A DNA stretch of 12,381 nt. Source: Aureobasidium sp. EXF-3400. Taxonomy: Eukaryota; Ascomycota; Dothideomycetes; Dothideales; Saccotheciaceae. Both the position numbers and the translations under genes were made by a program. A model generated the notes under the pieces. It saw nothing but the letters and a program-made list of their open reading frames with translations, was not told the DNA's origin and did no database searches. Below, piece after piece: positions 1-8,298 of this stretch (positions are counted from its first letter, which is position 1; the number at the start of each line of letters is the position of its first letter). The DNA is taken from the NCBI GenBank assembly GCA_024195585.1, contig SWBL01000667.1, forward strand, positions 1 through 12,381, read 5' to 3'.

Positions 1-741
1 GAAGCGCGAGCGGGCACCCTTACCACCGAACTTCTTGGGCTCGCATCTTCTGTTGTCGGCGACGAGGAGTGTGCGGTCGTAGGCGACAAGAGCCTGCTTG
101 AGCTGGTTCTTGGAGTGCTCATCGACGAACTTCTGGTAGTAGGCGATCTTTAAATGCGCGTTAGTCAAGGGTCCTGTAGCGTGTTTTTGTGATTGGAGAT
201 GTCGCGCGAATCATGTCGGAAGGGCCCATGTGTGTTTGATGCATTCCTTGAGTTCCTTCTCTTTCTGTTCTGCGATCGGATCGTGATGGGTGTTGGCTGA
301 GTGAAAACGTACGATGGACTTGGCAATGGCCTGGCGGATGGCGTAAACCTGGGAAGTGTGACCACCACCGGTGACGCGGACTCTGATGTCAACACCAGCT
401 GTGTAGAGAAAAAGAACCTGTCAGCAATTTGTCCTGAACAATAATCCCAAGTTGCGTGCGTGCAATGTCTCCCAGATCCAATTCTTTCATCCAAGTGTCC
501 CATGCTCTTTCTCTTCCTTTGCTCTTTCTGTCTTTCCGGGGAAAATAGGTAATCGCATACCGAACTTGTCGAGGCCGAGGATGAGGACAGGCTCGTAGAC
601 CTTGAATCTAAGGATCTCGGGCTGGACGAGCGAGATGGGCTGGCCGTTGACCTTGATAAGGCCCTGGCCCTGCTTGCAGTGGGCGACAGCGGTGGCGGTC
701 TTCTTCTTGCCGAAGCACTGGACGCTCTGGGAGGACGACAT
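1..741 (-). CDS. RPS16: 40S ribosomal protein S16 (uS9), 3' end cut by window edge
   Basis: Small-subunit ribosomal protein uS9, a cytosolic component of the 40S head whose C-terminal tail reaches the P-site tRNA. Exons on the minus strand are 741-561, 398-313 and 147-1. The introns are 162 and 165 nt, with donors GTATGC and GTACGT and branch points TGCTGAC and TGACTAAC. The spliced product reads [20 protein letters not shown], then [20 protein letters not shown], then the conserved [13 protein letters not shown] stretch, and runs to GGKGARSRF. That is 138 residues at the window edge. The family is about 143 residues, so roughly the last five (the QKSYR-type tail) and the stop lie outside. 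The start is the first ATG before the conserved SVQ-FGKKK motif. The gene is head to head with KTI13, with 243 bp between the ATGs. Both introns are long compared with other genes here. Identity is certain from near full-length resemblance to yeast Rps16. Confidence 0.97.
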
Positions 742-984
742 GTTGGCGGTGGTTTGTGTGGAGGTTGTCGAAAAGTCGTTCTGGTCGGTCGGCGCGGAAA
801 AGGTCTCTCTCGGGTCTTCAGAAGGCGGGAGCGCTGTGGGCTTTGCGAAATTCTGGCAGGTGCGAGTGCTCGCCTTGGCGTTTGCCGCGATTTAGCCGTG
901 CGCTGCCCATCGTGTCTTGGCGGCTGTCGAGCATCAATTCATTGACCATTTCTATTCCAACCATTTTGAATCACATCACAAATA
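742..984. promoter_or_regulatory. Divergent promoter between RPS16 and KTI13
   Basis: These 243 bp separate the two start codons and must hold both promoters and both 5' leaders. On the RPS16 side a GC-rich stretch contains the two-block element also found upstream of RPL39. The KTI13 side, from about 935, is AT-richer and ends AAATAATG. No clear TATA box is visible. Open frames across this stretch lack an ATG context or family resemblance and are treated as noise. Confidence 0.75.
844..880 (-). promoter_or_regulatory. Two-block ribosomal-protein promoter element (RPS16 copy)
   Basis: Read on the minus strand, CGCCAAGGCGA (880-870), five bases, CGCACCTGCCA (864-854), then directly GAATTTCGCA (853-844). 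It lies 103-139 bp upstream of the RPS16 start codon. All three blocks recur in the same order and orientation upstream of RPL39 at 11631-11679. A regulatory role is inferred from this recurrence; I cannot name the factor. Confidence 0.6.
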
Positions 985-2010
985 ATGCCTGTTCATGCTC
1001 TGGGCTCGAATGGCTCCTGTCAACTTGGTGTTGGCCACTACGACGACCTCTCTGCGCCGTCACTCGTCGAAATCCATAATCTCGACGCTCCAATAACTTC
1101 CATCAAAGCCGGAGGAAACCACACCTTGATCCTCACTAAATCTGGTACCGTCTATGCTACTGGTGAGAATACCGATGGAAGATGTGCGATTTCCACAGAG
1201 GTGACATCCATTTCATCCTTCACTTCATCTAGTCTACCAAAAATGGAATATATTGCAGCTACCTGGGACGCTTCCTTTTTTGCATCTGCTCACGCTGTCT
1301 ATGTCTGTGGTAGTGGTCTCAAAGGCGAATTGGGTCTTGGACAAAGTACAGTAAAAGCAGCCTCTCCACAGAGAATACCAGATTTTCCACCTACAGGCAC
1401 CCAGATCATCGACCTCGCCGCTTGCATGGGCCATGTTGTAGTAGTCTTGTCCAACGGCCATGTCTATGGCTGGGGCAATGGACTGCACGGCCAGTTGGGT
1501 AGTCCACTCAGTGTAGTTTGGAGCCCTCGTAGACTTGATGACATACCTTTCCCAGTCTCTCGCGCTGTCTGTGGAAAGGACTTTACCTGTGTTTTCGGCG
1601 ATCCTGCTGATGGGAAGCTACAATTGCTCGGTGTGGCAAAGCGCGACAGATTCAACATAAAGTCAAATACTCCTCAGACACTTTCAAATTGGATCGATGT
1701 ACAAGCTACATGGGGCGGTGTCTACGTTCTGCTACGTGACAATAATCTTGTTGCTTGGGGCAGAAATGATCATGGTCAGCTTCCGCCTACCGATATCCCG
1801 GTGACTGCTATGGCAGCTGGTAGCGAGCACATGCTCGTTCTGACAACTACTGGAAAGGTCTTAGCTTGGGGCTGGGGCGAGCATGGTAATTGTGGTTTGC
1901 CTACCGATGAGCAACGCGATGTCAAAGGCCGATGGAATGAGCTCGATTCAAGCACAACCGTCCTACACATCGGTGCCGGTTGTGCCACGAGCTGGATTAT
2001 TACTACGTGA
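985..2010 (+). CDS. KTI13: Kti13/Ats1-like RCC1-repeat protein (Elongator and diphthamide cofactor)
   Basis: Single-exon gene for a 341-residue RCC1-like seven-bladed propeller. Repeat signatures are GSNGSCQLG (7-15), a degenerate blade around GENTDGRC (60-67), GSGLKGELGLG (109-119), GWGNGLHGQLG (162-172), WGRNDHGQL (258-266) and WGWGEHGNCG (295-304). The C-terminus has GCATSWI (333-339). The order, length and ends match yeast Ats1/Kti13 (about 333 residues), which has the same WGWGEHGNCG and GCATTWI features, rather than Ran-exchange RCC1. In yeast, Kti13 binds Kti11/Dph3 and supports Elongator-dependent wobble-uridine modification of tRNA and diphthamide synthesis on eEF2. Orthology is inferred from these features. 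The start ATG at 985 opens directly into the first blade. It is divergent from RPS16 and convergent with RAD9, whose stop codon lies 46 bp downstream. Confidence 0.92.
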   Translation: MPVHALGSNGSCQLGVGHYDDLSAPSLVEIHNLDAPITSIKAGGNHTLILTKSGTVYATGENTDGRCAISTEVTSISSFTSSSLPKMEYIAATWDASFFASAHAVYVCGSGLKGELGLGQSTVKAASPQRIPDFPPTGTQIIDLAACMGHVVVVLSNGHVYGWGNGLHGQLGSPLSVVWSPRRLDDIPFPVSRAVCGKDFTCVFGDPADGKLQLLGVAKRDRFNIKSNTPQTLSNWIDVQATWGGVYVLLRDNNLVAWGRNDHGQLPPTDIPVTAMAAGSEHMLVLTTTGKVLAWGWGEHGNCGLPTDEQRDVKGRWNELDSSTTVLHIGAGCATSWIITT

Positions 2011-2056
2011 ATTGGATATGCTCTCGGACAGCAATCTCGAAATAGGTTCTCGGGTC
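2011..2056. other. 46-bp convergent spacer between KTI13 and RAD9 stop codons
   Basis: Only 46 bp separate the two facing stop codons, so the 3' untranslated regions and polyadenylation sites of the two genes must overlap or run into the opposite coding exon. I see no canonical AATAAA on either strand in the spacer. Confidence 0.7.
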
Positions 2057-3785
2057 TCAGTCGAACAGTCCATTCATCTGCGAAATAAGTCAGCTACATA
2101 ATTGGACACAGCAATGGCGGACCTACCTGGGAGAGTCTCTGTGTAGGTGGTAGACCCTGTGTACTCGTGTTGAGACTTTGGCTGAGCGGCGGTGGCTCAT
2201 GAGTAATGGCATCGCGGAAGGTTGGATGGAAACCACCAGTCTTGGGGGAGTCAGCATTGATCAGTCAAACACAGGCTTTTACTCACGACATCTGCATTGG
2301 CGTCCCAGCCCAACATCTCCTCTTCTGGCTCTTCATCGAAATTTTGTGGGTCGTACCTCCTGTCGTCCTCCTCACCTTGTGGCATGAACAGACTTTCAGG
2401 GTCTGGGTCGACATTTGAGGTCGTTGTAGCTTGAGAGATTTGCCGTCCAAGACTACCCAGGACCCGTCGCTCACGCGGACCAGCAACAGATCCAGGTTTT
2501 GGCGGAGGTGCCATTTCTGTGTTTCTGCTTTCGACTGTCTGTGAGACAGCATGAGAAGATTGCCTTGAAGGCAAACCTGATGCTACAGACGGCTGTCTCG
2601 TGGACGCATCCAAATCTACCGTTGATTGTCTTGACGGGCGAAGCGGTACAGTTGATGGTTGCCTCGAAGCTTGACCACCTAGGCGGGTGGACGCAACTCT
2701 TGGTGCTGTTGCTGGAGGAACAGCTTGCGAAATCCCGGTTGTCATGAGTATGAACTCACAAGTCAGTCCCCTGTCAGTATACCTGAACAGCAACGGTCTT
2801 CCAGGACGTGAGAACTGTGCAGACATGGGTGCTTTCAGGCTCTCAGCGTGTATCACGATAGCCTTGAAGTCTTTGACATTGATGACTATGTGGACGTCTT
2901 CCTCGGCGTGGAAGTCATCAAAATCTTGGATGTGTAGAGATATAGCCGTTTCCAGCGGTTGCTTGAGAATTTCTGCACCATGAATCAGTAACATGTCTCG
3001 CAGTATGGCAAAACTCCCTTACCTTTGCCATCCATGATCTTTTCTGTGAAGCTGGTGAAAATCGCCTTCTCGTCTTTGACTAGTAGATCAAGTTGCTCTG
3101 TCTTTGTTCCAAAGAACTCGATGTACTCGCGGAGTATGCGAGAAGATATCTTCCAACCATTTGGAGCGTTGTGCTTATCGAAGAGTGCATGTGATATCTC
3201 GACGGATTCGTAGGTCAAGCGGTAGGTCTTGGTGACGCCTCGAGGTTCGGTCAGTTCACTCGTATATCCTGAATAGTCAATTTGGTTAACGTACCATGTC
3301 TGCATACCATCTTCACAACCAGACGGCACTGCACCTTGCTTGGCTTGTCTTCTACGCTGACTTCACATCGGTCTATTGACGTGTCGCCGCCACGAGGATC
3401 TGATATGCGACTTTTGAACACAGCGAGAAGAGCCTTGGTACACGTAAGCCACCATTTCAATGATAGATTATCTCGACACCGACCTTGTTGTAAAGTTGGC
3501 ATGTAAATCTAGCACCTGGTCCCAAGCCGAAATTATAGGACAAGAAAAAGGTCTTTGCATCCAGGGCAAAAGAGGCATACGAGGTTCTCGATGAGTTCAA
3601 TGTAGTCAGAGTGAGCTAGCAGAGGAATATCAGCAGGCTGAAAAGGAATGTGAATCATCTCATGATTTTACCATATCGCCACGAGCTTCCATGCAAACCG
3701 TCTCACCAAATTTGGCCAGACAGATGAGAGCATCATGCACCTTGGCCGTAGCCTCTGGTGAGAACGCAAAGCTGAGAGCAGACAT
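2057..3785 (-). CDS. rad9: DNA-damage checkpoint clamp subunit Rad9 (9-1-1 complex)
   Basis: PCNA-like subunit of the Rad9-Rad1-Hus1 clamp, which is loaded at DNA lesions and activates the ATR kinase. Seven minus-strand exons: 3785-3672, 3615-3484, 3433-3295, 3238-3023, 2972-2287, 2240-2127 and 2077-2057. These join in frame to 473 residues. Introns are 46-57 nt. Intron 2 has an atypical GTCGGT donor; the others have GTAAAA, GTACGT, GTAAGG, GTGAGT and GTAGGT. The Rad9 fold covers about residues 1-270: MSALSFAFSPEATAKVHDAL at the N-terminus, ALLAVFKSR as the inter-domain helix region, then RHGVTKTYRLTYESVE, and GRPLLFRYTDRG near its end. The tail (about 270-473) is disordered, rich in Ser, Pro and Arg, with an acidic EEDDRRYD/EEPEEEMLGW segment and many SQ/TQ sites. 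The last exon encodes only MNGLFD and stop. Domain identity is strong; the last two junctions rest on splice signals and a plausible PPTQRLSQ...GLFD ending. Confidence 0.92.
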
Positions 3786-3880
3786 TACGAATATTTTCTC
3801 TTCTGAGATGACTTTAATTTCGAAGGCAAAAGAAAATGGTTAAGGTATTGATTGCCAAGAGCTGATGCCTTTGGAGGAAG

Positions 3881-3897
3881 ACGCGATTCCGACGCGT
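3881..3897. promoter_or_regulatory. MluI cell-cycle-box-like pair (ACGCGA, ACGCGT)
   Basis: ACGCGT at 3892-3897 is a perfect MCB and ACGCGA at 3881-3886 keeps the CGCG core. They lie 96-112 bp upstream of the RAD9 start codon. In yeasts the MBF factor (Mbp1/Res family) binds such sites to drive G1/S transcription of replication and repair genes. Binding here is inference. Confidence 0.4.
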
Positions 3898-3934
3898 TTG
3901 ATGACGTGCCTTCCTCTTTCAGTACCGACCAAAC

Positions 3935-3953
3935 AGGTAGAGGTACCTTACCT
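3935..3953. repeat. Palindromic AGGTA cluster
   Basis: The 19-bp sequence AGGTAGAGGTACCTTACCT holds the pentamer AGGTA twice on each strand, around the perfect 8-bp palindrome AGGTACCT (3941-3948). It lies 63-81 bp before the F-box ATG and 150-168 bp before the RAD9 ATG. It looks like a dimeric or tetrameric protein-binding site. No known factor is assigned. Confidence 0.45.
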
Positions 3954-4015
3954 ATCGATTCTGTCCTGTTTCATCTTATATTCCTATCAATACGTTTAAT
4001 CAGCCAGCCAATAAC

Positions 4016-6022
4016 ATGTCTGTTGAAGATGAAAATGTCATAACGAATGTGATATTGCCACCTGATGTGTGGCAGCTTCTCTTCGACGAGCTCGCCTTAA
4101 GGCAGGACTTCTCGAGCCTGTTCTCATGCGCTTGTGCCAGTAAAAATTTGGCTGGTTCTGGAGCTCTGGCAAACCTCTACCGGTACCAACTTCTTTTCGG
4201 ATCGATCAAAACTGAGTTTGCTAACACATCTCAGTGCGAGTCACAATGCACCAGTCAAGAGCGGAGGCAATGAGGCATTGCCGTTACAAGAACAAGAACA
4301 GACTGTTCAGAGGTGGTCAATCTTGTGGCGGACTGTTTTACTCTCGTGCACTGAGGAGACATTGTTTCCATATTGCCATTACTTAAGAGTGCTTGACCTA
4401 CGTGATCTCTACAACCTATTGGACGACGACAAGTTCAGAGGTAGAATATACCAGTAAGTGTAGAGTTGTCACTTTGGGAAATACCTCAGCTTACACTGGT
4501 GCAGAAACTTCTTCTCCGGCTCTCTTGCGAGGTTCAACATCACCAGTCAGACCAGGGGTAAGGCTCGTGCCTTGAGGGCAAGCAACATGCGTGATACAGT
4601 TGCTGCAATTGGAGATGGTATACAACGTTCACACAACCATTAAATGATGCATAACTGACAGAAGCACAGCAATCGTGAAGGCTGCGCCCATGCTCGAGGG
4701 ACTCACTGAGCCTATTCTCCAGGAATACAACAGTAAGCACATCTCAAGAGCATCAAAAAGGCAAGACTGACATTGCTGCGCAGTCCTCTCCAACACATTG
4801 CCACGTTGGGCGCCCGATCTGAGTAGGCTGCGATCGATTGAACTATGGGACGGCAAGACACTCGGTGATGAAACCATCCAGGAGCTCTTACACAAACACT
4901 GTCCACATCTCAACAGCATCACCATCTATCAATGGTGAGTAAAACCTGCTGAGTCACAGGATTACGCTGAGATCATACAATAGGATTGGTGATGATTCCG
5001 ATAGCCAGCTCGCACGATTTCTGAATGGTATGCCAAAGGACACATTGCAGTACTTTGAGAACAACGGAGAATGCGGCCTCGGCATTGAAACTTGCCAGGC
5101 GCTGAATACACATGGAGCATCCCTGAAGTACTTGGCACTCGCACTTCCGGACAAAGGAATCGAAGGACTAGGTATGATGCAGAACTGCACAGCAATTGAG
5201 ACGCTCAAGCTGTCGGACACACAACCATCGCACGATCTCAAGGAGATGCAAAAAGATACTCTGGATGGCATGATAGAGTGGCTCAAGCAGTGCACAAAAC
5301 TGCGTGAAGTCAATCTCAACAACTTCATCTCGGCTCCAGACATCTTAGCACCCGTGCTAAGCGAGGAGGGCATTGATCTGGAGGACTTGCAAATCAGCGG
5401 AAAAGATGACTGCATGTATGTGCTCAGGGAGCACCAAGAATTTCATGCAGCCATCGGACTGCAGACAAAGCTCCAGAGCCTGTTCCTCAAGGCCGATCCT
5501 GATCCTCTAGAGCCTGTTGCCCGTAACCAGCTTTGCGAAGCTCTGTGCGAGTTGACAGACTTGCGGTATCTACACCTCATGAGGTCATCCGACTACTTCC
5601 AAGACGATCAGTTACAGCTTCTTGGAGAAAACTTGCTTAAACTGGAAGATCTTCTCGTTGGTGGTTGGCTGCTGACTGACCGAACGCTAACCACACTTTC
5701 AAACCTGGGAAACCTGAAAAGTGTTACCTTTAATGGTCTATCGGTCTTCACAGCGGATGGTTTGCTTGATTTTATTGACAAACTAGGACCCGGCAATCGC
5801 GGTCTTGCCCTCTCGATTGACATGGCTTCGCTGGATGGTGCTCTGAGTGGAGAAGAGCAGGACTTGGTTCGTGATACTCTAGCCACCAAGGTACAAGGTC
5901 GCTTCGAGTATCAGCTTGTCAGAGGTAAGTTGATCGTGATTCTTCATAAAACCAGACAAGAACAAACTGACCATCAAAAAGATCCTGATGTTTCCGAATT
6001 CGAAGAGTCAGATTCGGATTAA
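4016..6022 (+). CDS. F-box protein with leucine-rich-repeat-like region
   Basis: Probable substrate receptor of an SCF-type ubiquitin ligase; target unknown. Exons are 4016-4182, 4235-4453, 4505-4617, 4670-4732, 4784-4934 and 4984-6022. A further intron at 5925-5981 is likely. Its removal gives 564 residues and its retention 583, both in frame. The other introns are 46-52 nt with GTACCA, GTAAGT, GTATAC, GTAAGC and GTGAGT donors. An F-box-like motif sits at 13-46 (ILPPDVWQLLFDELALRQDF, then a CASK-LA helix). The SILWRTVLLS...TLFPYCHYLRVLDLRDL segment (84-114) is the block that usually follows it in a fungal F-box/LRR family. Irregular leucine-rich repeats run from about 189 to 520 (LSRLRSIELW, TAIETLKLSD, LTDLRYLHLM, LGNLKSVTFN). 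The protein ends in an acidic SEFEESDSD tail. The start is the first ATG before the F-box. The family is recognised by pattern; the ortholog is not identified. Confidence 0.85.
5925..5981 (+). other. Probable in-frame 57-nt intron (possible exitron) of the F-box gene
   Basis: The segment starts GTAAGT, carries an AACTGACC branch-point match and ends AAAAAG. Its length is divisible by three and it holds no stop in the reading frame. Splicing yields ...QLVRDPDVSEF; retention inserts 19 extra residues, including KLIVILHKTRQEQ. The signals are as good as those of accepted introns here, so I favour splicing, but both products are possible. Confidence 0.6.
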
Positions 6023-6197
6023 GCGATTTAGCATATAAGAACCATCTATTATGATTTCCAAGAGTTTATGTTGGAGGAGGCTAAATAACAGAGCGGCCCG
6101 AAAGCGGCTCGGTGAAAACATCCCGATGACGGCAGCCGCGAGCTCGACATTCAACCAACGCATCTTTTCCACAATTATTATCAGACAAACCACAAAC
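6023..6197 (+). promoter_or_regulatory. Short tandem spacer and leader before THI20
   Basis: These 175 bp must hold the F-box 3' end and the THI20 promoter and leader. An inverted repeat GCGGCT (6104-6109) with AGCCGC (6134-6139) could form a six-pair stem around a 24-nt loop. I looked for conserved TPP-riboswitch elements (CTGAGA and the CCTTTGAACCTGA-like block) here and in the first THI20 intron and found none. Confidence 0.5.
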
Positions 6198-8298
6198 ATG
6201 GCTAATGGAAGACGTATTCTTGTCGTCGCAGGATCTGATAGTTCTGGTGGCGCGTAAGGATATAAGTTCTCAAATATGTGTTGCTGACGACTAATTCTTG
6301 TTTAATCGGCAGAGGCCTCGAGGCCGACCAAAAGGTCATTGCTGCCCACGGCTGTTATGCTATGACTGCAACAACCGCTTTGACCGCACAAAATACACAG
6401 GGTGTTACTGGTATCCACGAAACACCACCAGAATTTGTGAAGAAATGTATCGATGCCTGCGCTGAGGATGTTGGCATCGATGTAGTCAAGACCGGTAAAT
6501 TTGTCTCTTTATTCTTACTTCAAGAAGCCACCCACTCTCGACATCCATGTGCCGACCCATACGCGACTCAAGCTGATAGAAGAAAGGCATGCTGGCCTCT
6601 GCTGGCACTATTCAGGTCGTTGCAGACGCATTGAGAAAATACAAACCAGCATGCAGCATTGTTGATCCGGTAGGTTTGAATGCTCAAATCACTATGTTAT
6701 ACGGCTGACACAGCCAAGGTGATGGTCGCGACAAGCGGAGCAAGACTGCTCAAAGAGGAAGCCATCAAGACACTCTGCACAGAGCTCTTGCCTGTTGTAG
6801 GTCTTATCACACCGAACATCCCGGAAGCACTCTTGCTACTGGAAGAGTCAGGTAACAAGATCGACAACATCAAGGATCTGGATGGCATGAAGCAACTGGC
6901 CAAGGCAGTCGCTGATCTGGGCCCTAAGAGTGTGCTGATCAAGGGCGGACACATCCCGTTGAAGAAGAACTATGAGATTGCTACCACTGATGAAGAGAAG
7001 GAAGTCTTGGTCAACGTACTGTACACTGATGGTGACTTCTGTGTCTTCGAGTCGAAGTATCAGATCGCAAGAAATACTCACGGCACAGGATGCTCACTCG
7101 CTTGTATGTTTTATACATTTGCGCCGGTTTAAGAAGGAACTGACATGTACGCAGCTGCAATCGCTTGCAATGTCGCTAATGGTCTCAGTATGGAACGAGC
7201 AGTACGTGCAGCCGGCCGCTACGTCGAGGCTGGCATCAAGACTAGTGTCGATCTCGGTAAAGGCTCTGGTCCGATCAACCACTTCCATTCCCTCAACATC
7301 ATGCCTTTTCCACCGTGAGTTGACTCTATGACAGTATCTTCTGGCTTGGCTGATATCAATCGCAGTGGCGGCTTTGTGGACTGGTTACTAGAGCGTGAGG
7401 ATGTTCAACAAGTCTGGAAAGAATTCACCCAGCACGAGTTCGTTGAGAAGATGGGTGACGGTACCCTACCTGTCGAGAGATTCAAGTTCTACATGGTCCA
7501 AGACTATCTTTACTTGGTAAGCTTGATGATTATGTGTTTGAGGACGATACTTACCAGTGGCATAGACGCAGTTTGCTAGAGCAAACGCACTTGCTGGTTA
7601 CAAGGCCAAGACCCTCGAGGGTGTGGCAGCAGTAAGATGTTCTGGAAAACTACTCTGACTAGACTAATCATAACCACAGTCCGCGGGCATCGTCACGCAC
7701 ATTCATACCGAGACCAAACTCCATGTTTCGGAGTGTCTAGAGCTAGGTGTCACGATGGATGAACTACGTAGTTCAGAAGAGCACCAAGGTACATCCTTTA
7801 CCAGGTTCCATAGACCGCTCCAGAACTCCCAATCTAACACACAACTCGCAGCATGCACAGCATACAGCCGCTACATCCTCGATATCGGCGCATCCGAAGA
7901 CTGGCTGGCGCTCCAAATAGCAATGTTTCCCTGCCTCCTCGGCTACCACCACATCGCTAAGCGTCTTTCTTCCATCCAAGACCCTTCTGCGCCCAAGAAT
8001 TCAAACCGTTACCGTCAATGGATAGACAACTACATTGCTGACGATTACACTGAAGCTGTTGGAAAGGGCATGGGTAAGCTTATCTTTGAATCGGTTGAAC
8101 AGATGACGACCTTACTGATGTGATTGCAGAATTGGTCGAGGGACATATCTCCAAGCAATCTCCCTCGAGAATTGAGGAGTTAGTCAAGATTTTCATCCAC
8201 GCAACCAAGGTAAGTAAATCGCTTATGCAAACATGCAGTTGACTGACTTGATTACACAGATGGAGTGTGGATTCTGGGCCATGGGAATGGGTGCTTGA
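6198..8298 (+). CDS. THI20: Bifunctional hydroxymethylpyrimidine (phosphate) kinase / thiaminase II (Thi20)
   Basis: Cytosolic thiamine-pathway fusion. The N-terminal ThiD domain phosphorylates HMP and HMP-P, and the C-terminal TenA domain hydrolyses degraded thiamine for HMP salvage. Eleven exons: 6198-6253, 6313-6494, 6587-6669, 6719-7103, 7155-7314, 7366-7516, 7566-7631, 7680-7788, 7852-8073, 8130-8209 and 8260-8298. They join to 510 residues; introns are 48-92 nt. ThiD features are GSDSSGGAGLEAD (12-24), DPVMVATSG, KGGHIP, and NTHGTGCSLASAI (226-238), with Cys232 in the GTGC anion-hole position of the catalytic Cys. TenA starts near GGFVDWL (about 290) and carries HEFV, QDYLYL, AYSRY (401-405), the nucleophile motif FPCLLGY with Cys425, and the C-terminal EXXFW glutamate Glu500. 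All key residues are present. The start ATG at 6198 sits seven codons before the ILVVAGSD strand. The fusion order matches yeast Thi20/21/22. Confidence 0.97.
7564..7571 (+). other. Tandem 3' splice acceptors six bases apart, THI20 intron 6
   Basis: The end of this intron reads CATAGACGCAG, offering acceptors TAG (7563-7565) and CAG (7569-7571). Both keep frame. The first gives ...YLYL-TQ-FARANA, the second drops Thr-Gln. I use the first because TenA relatives have two residues there (yeast: YLVDYAR). Confidence 0.55.

Larger units (their letters stand above)
3786..4015. promoter_or_regulatory. Divergent promoter between RAD9 and the F-box gene
   Basis: These 230 bp serve both genes. They hold ACGCGA and ACGCGT (3881-3897), a CRE-like TGACGTG (3902-3908), a compact palindromic cluster of AGGTA pentamers (3935-3953) with one further AGGTA at 3843-3847, and CCAAT at 4008-4012, just before the F-box ATG. 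Site functions are inferred from known motif classes only. Confidence 0.65.

Noticed and set aside
148..560. Box C/D snoRNA in the RPS16 introns
   Set aside because: No RTGATGA box with a matching CTGA and flanking terminal stem could be found on the transcribed strand.
602..1079. Three overlapping plus-strand open frames (88-107 codons) across RPS16 exon 1 and the divergent promoter
   Set aside because: They overlap the certain RPS16 coding exon on the other strand, have no ATG context or family resemblance, and are explained by GC-rich promoter sequence.
6023..6312. TPP riboswitch in the THI20 leader or first intron
   Set aside because: The conserved CTGAGA and downstream CCTTTGAACCTGA-like blocks are absent; fungal TPP riboswitches are better known from THI4- and NMT1-type genes.
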